The notes beneath the pieces are model-generated. The model had not been told where the DNA came from and made no database searches. It worked only from the letters and a program-made list of their open reading frames with translations. 64,000 nt of DNA, taken from NCBI RefSeq assembly GCF_003240585.1, contig NZ_PCDP01000005.1:1-64000 (forward strand), given 5' to 3'. The stretch comes from Arminella tubonensis (GTDB lineage: Bacteria; Pseudomonadota; Alphaproteobacteria; Rhizobiales; Rhizobiaceae). Of the stretch, positions 62,166-64,000 are shown piece after piece (positions within the stretch are counted from its first letter, which is position 1; the number at the start of each line of letters is the position of its first letter). The position numbers were made by a program, and so were the translations under genes.

Positions 62166-62801
62166 ATGTCCGAAAGGCCCATCATGACCAGACAACTTGG
62201 CGAGCAGCCCTATATCGATCCGACAGCGCGCGTCAGCAATTCGACGCTTGGCCGCTACACCGAGGTGTCCGAGCGTTGCCGCATCGACGAAGTCGAGATC
62301 GGCGACTATTCCTATGTCATGCAGGACGGCGGCATCTGGTGCACGACGATCGGCAAGTTCGTCAACATCGCCGCTGCAGTGCGCATAAACGCCACCAACC
62401 ATCCGACCTGGCGCGCGACGCTTCATCATTTCACCTATCGTGCCACCGACTATTGGCCGGATGCCGATATGGAGACGGATTTCTTCGCCTGGCGCCGCGA
62501 CCATCGCGTTGTCATCGGCAATGACGTCTGGATCGGTCATGGGGCGACGGTTCTTCCCGGCGTCACCGTCGGCAACGGGGCGGTGATCGGTGCCGGCGCC
62601 GTCGTATCCAAGGATGTTGCTCCCTACACGATCGTCGGTGGCGTCCCTGCGAAGCTCATCCGCGAACGCTTTCCGAGGGAAATCGGCGAGCGCATGGACA
62701 GGCTCTCCTGGTGGGACTGGGAACATGACCGGCTGCGCACCGCCCTTGCCGATTTTCGCGCACTCTCGGCCGAGGACTTCCTGTCGCGCTACGACGCTTG
62801 A
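62166..62801 (+). CDS. Hexapeptide-repeat transferase of phosphonate loci (TIGR03308 type)
   Basis: 211 residues of left-handed beta-helix acyltransferase fold: PYIDPTARVSNSTLGRYTEVSER, DYSYVMQDGGIWCTTIGKFVNIAAAVRINATNHPTWRAT, VIGNDVWIGHGATVLPGVTVGNGAVIGAGAVVSKDVAPY. This is the family placed next to phn genes in many proteobacteria. The role is unproven; N-acetylation of aminophosphonates, like PhnO, is one idea. ATG 62184 is an alternative start. Confidence 0.85.
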   Translation: MSERPIMTRQLGEQPYIDPTARVSNSTLGRYTEVSERCRIDEVEIGDYSYVMQDGGIWCTTIGKFVNIAAAVRINATNHPTWRATLHHFTYRATDYWPDADMETDFFAWRRDHRVVIGNDVWIGHGATVLPGVTVGNGAVIGAGAVVSKDVAPYTIVGGVPAKLIRERFPREIGERMDRLSWWDWEHDRLRTALADFRALSAEDFLSRYDA

Positions 62802-62853
62802 GGCGTGTTCGCGCCCTCGCATTGATGATCACCGTCTACTTTAAGCAACGCTT

Positions 62854-62903
62854 TTGTGACGGTGGAGAGGCCCTTTGTGACAGCTCTTACACAAAAGTGA
62901 CAT
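62854..62903. promoter_or_regulatory. PHO-box-like repeats upstream of phnC
   Basis: GTGAC recurs at 62856, 62877 and 62897 (steps of 21 and 20 bases). On the minus strand TGTCAC and TGTAAG are 11 bases apart, close to the PHO-box direct repeat. This sits 60-110 bases before phnC, whose relatives are PhoB-controlled in Sinorhizobium. The orientation is opposite to the gene, which weakens the call. Confidence 0.4.
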
Positions 62904-62966
62904 TTGAGCTTCACGAAGCAGGACTAATGCCTACTCAGACGCTGGGTCAATTTACTGAGGAAGAGC

Positions 62967-63824
62967 ATGATGTTCGAACTGAGGAATGTGACGCGCAAAT
63001 TCGGAAGCAAACTCGCTGTCGATTCTGTGACGCTGGACATTCCCCAAGGCCAGATGGTCGGCATTATCGGCCGATCAGGTGCCGGAAAATCCACGCTGCT
63101 GCGGATGATCAACCATCTCGCGGTGCCGTCTTCAGGCTCGATCCATTTTGCCGGCACGGAAGTCTCGGCGCTGCGCGGCAAGGCACTGCGCAACTGGCAG
63201 CGTGATTGCGCGATGATCTTCCAGCAGTTCAACCTCGTGCCGCGCCTCGATGTGCTGACGAATGTCATGCTCGGCCGGCTGAACCATCGCTCGACCACTT
63301 TGAGCCTGCTCAGCGTCTTCACCCGCGAGGAGCGGATCGACGCCATCATGGCGCTGGAGCGCCTCGGCATCGAGCAGACTGCGATGCAGATGGCGGGTAC
63401 GCTTTCGGGCGGCCAACAGCAGCGTGTGGCAATTGCCCGTGCGCTGATGCAGAAGCCGAAGATGCTGCTTGCGGACGAGCCGATCGCCTCGCTCGACCCG
63501 CTGAACGCAAAGATCGTCATGGATGCGTTGCGCGACATCAACGAGCGCGACGGGATCACCGTCATCACCAACCTTCATACGCTGGACACGGCACGGAATT
63601 ATTGTGAGCGGATCATCGGCATGGCGGCCGGTCGCGTTGTTTTCGATGGTGCGCCTTCGAGGCTGACAGCCGAGGCGGTCAACGCGATCTACGGCACCGA
63701 CAAGGACGGCGCCGGCATCGACGAGACGATGACCTCGACCAGCATCAATACCTCCGATCTTCCCGCGTCCGTCGCGGCACAAGCATCTGCCGGCGTGCAA
63801 CCGCTGGCACTCGCCGGTCTCTGA
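62967..63824 (+). CDS. phnC: Phosphonate/phosphate ABC transporter ATP-binding protein PhnC
   Basis: 285 residues: Walker [32 protein letters not shown] (PhnC pattern), signature [15 protein letters not shown] and Walker [14 protein letters not shown]. It powers uptake of phosphonates or phosphate through PhnE. GAGGAAG precedes the paired ATG codons. The C-terminus is extended by about 30 residues relative to E. coli PhnC. Confidence 0.93.
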   Translation: MMFELRNVTRKFGSKLAVDSVTLDIPQGQMVGIIGRSGAGKSTLLRMINHLAVPSSGSIHFAGTEVSALRGKALRNWQRDCAMIFQQFNLVPRLDVLTNVMLGRLNHRSTTLSLLSVFTREERIDAIMALERLGIEQTAMQMAGTLSGGQQQRVAIARALMQKPKMLLADEPIASLDPLNAKIVMDALRDINERDGITVITNLHTLDTARNYCERIIGMAAGRVVFDGAPSRLTAEAVNAIYGTDKDGAGIDETMTSTSINTSDLPASVAAQASAGVQPLALAGL

Positions 63825-63914
63825 GGGAGAGACCGGGATCGACAGCCCGCGTCAAGGGCACATCTCTTCAGACCGAACACAGCCGGGGAAACCGGCTAAT
63901 CAGGAGACGAACCC

Positions 63915-64000
63915 ATGTTGAAGAAGACCCTTCTTGCAGCCGCGGCGCTTCTTGCGCTCGTCGGCTCGGCATCTGCCGCCGATCTAAAGGAATTCCGCGT
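63915..64000 (+). CDS. phnD: Phosphonate-binding protein PhnD (start only, partial)
   Basis: ATG 63915 follows AGGAG by eight bases. MLKKTLLAAAALLALVGSASAADLKEFR is a signal peptide and the start of the mature protein; the window ends inside the gene. Assignment rests on position after phnC and the signal peptide. Confidence 0.8.
   Translation, partial: MLKKTLLAAAALLALVGSASAADLKEFR

Overview
The window looks like core chromosome of a fast-growing rhizobium (Rhizobiaceae, most like Rhizobium). It is GC-rich. It carries a complete ctp/Tad pilus locus in rhizobial order, a Yej peptide importer, a C-P lyase operon next to phnCD, and mgsA, glk, dapB and gpmA in a row. No phage, transposon, plasmid or CRISPR signature was seen. 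The assignment is by gene content and protein similarity from memory; no database search was run.

Layout. 1-4.1 kb: the end of purU with a strong terminator, then a 979-residue kinase/degenerate-peptidase/PLP-enzyme fusion, then a 500-base AT-rich spacer before a 64-residue unknown protein. 4.2-8.7 kb: a P1-family (DmpA-like) aminopeptidase followed by a dipeptide-type ABC importer (binding protein and two permeases) with no ATPase gene. 8.7-11.7 kb, minus strand: a small unknown gene, then an operon of M17 aminopeptidase, MarR regulator and SH3-NlpC/P60 hydrolase. 11.9-24.7 kb: the Tad pilus locus. pilA-cpaA-cpaB-cpaC-cpaD-cpaE-cpaF-tadB-tadC lie on the minus strand. tadD (plus) and a lysE-type exporter lie at one end, and a divergent plus-strand group (a stand-alone secretin N-domain protein and two TadE-like pseudopilins) lies at the other.

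24.8-36.4 kb: two converging nucleoside units. deoB-add-upp read rightward. The binding protein, ATPase and two permeases of a BMP-type nucleoside importer, then cdd, purine nucleoside phosphorylase, deoC and deoA, read leftward. Together they import nucleosides, deaminate and phosphorolyse them, recycle the bases and send deoxyribose phosphate to glycolysis. A small retropepsin-like gene sits at the junction. 36.6-43.1 kb: tRNA-Ser(GGA), two SDRs, an aldo/keto reductase, pncB, a small membrane protein and a GhrA-type reductase. 43.1-50.4 kb: yejABEF with a TetR regulator that is divergent from an isochorismatase-like hydrolase across a perfect palindrome. 50.5-56.5 kb: mepA, mgsA, glk, an MsbA-type ABC exporter, dapB and gpmA.

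56.6-64 kb: phosphonate catabolism. A divergent PhnF regulator precedes phnGHIJKL and a hexapeptide transferase, then phnC and the start of phnD. The phnF-phnG spacer holds a PHO-box-like repeat and an 18-base inverted repeat suited to PhnF, which suggests control by both phosphate starvation and substrate. Most genes are ordinary core functions. I did not find a clear new multi-gene system. The more unusual points are the fusion protein, three enzymes lacking a canonical catalytic or metal-binding residue, the lone secretin N-domain, and several regulatory sites.
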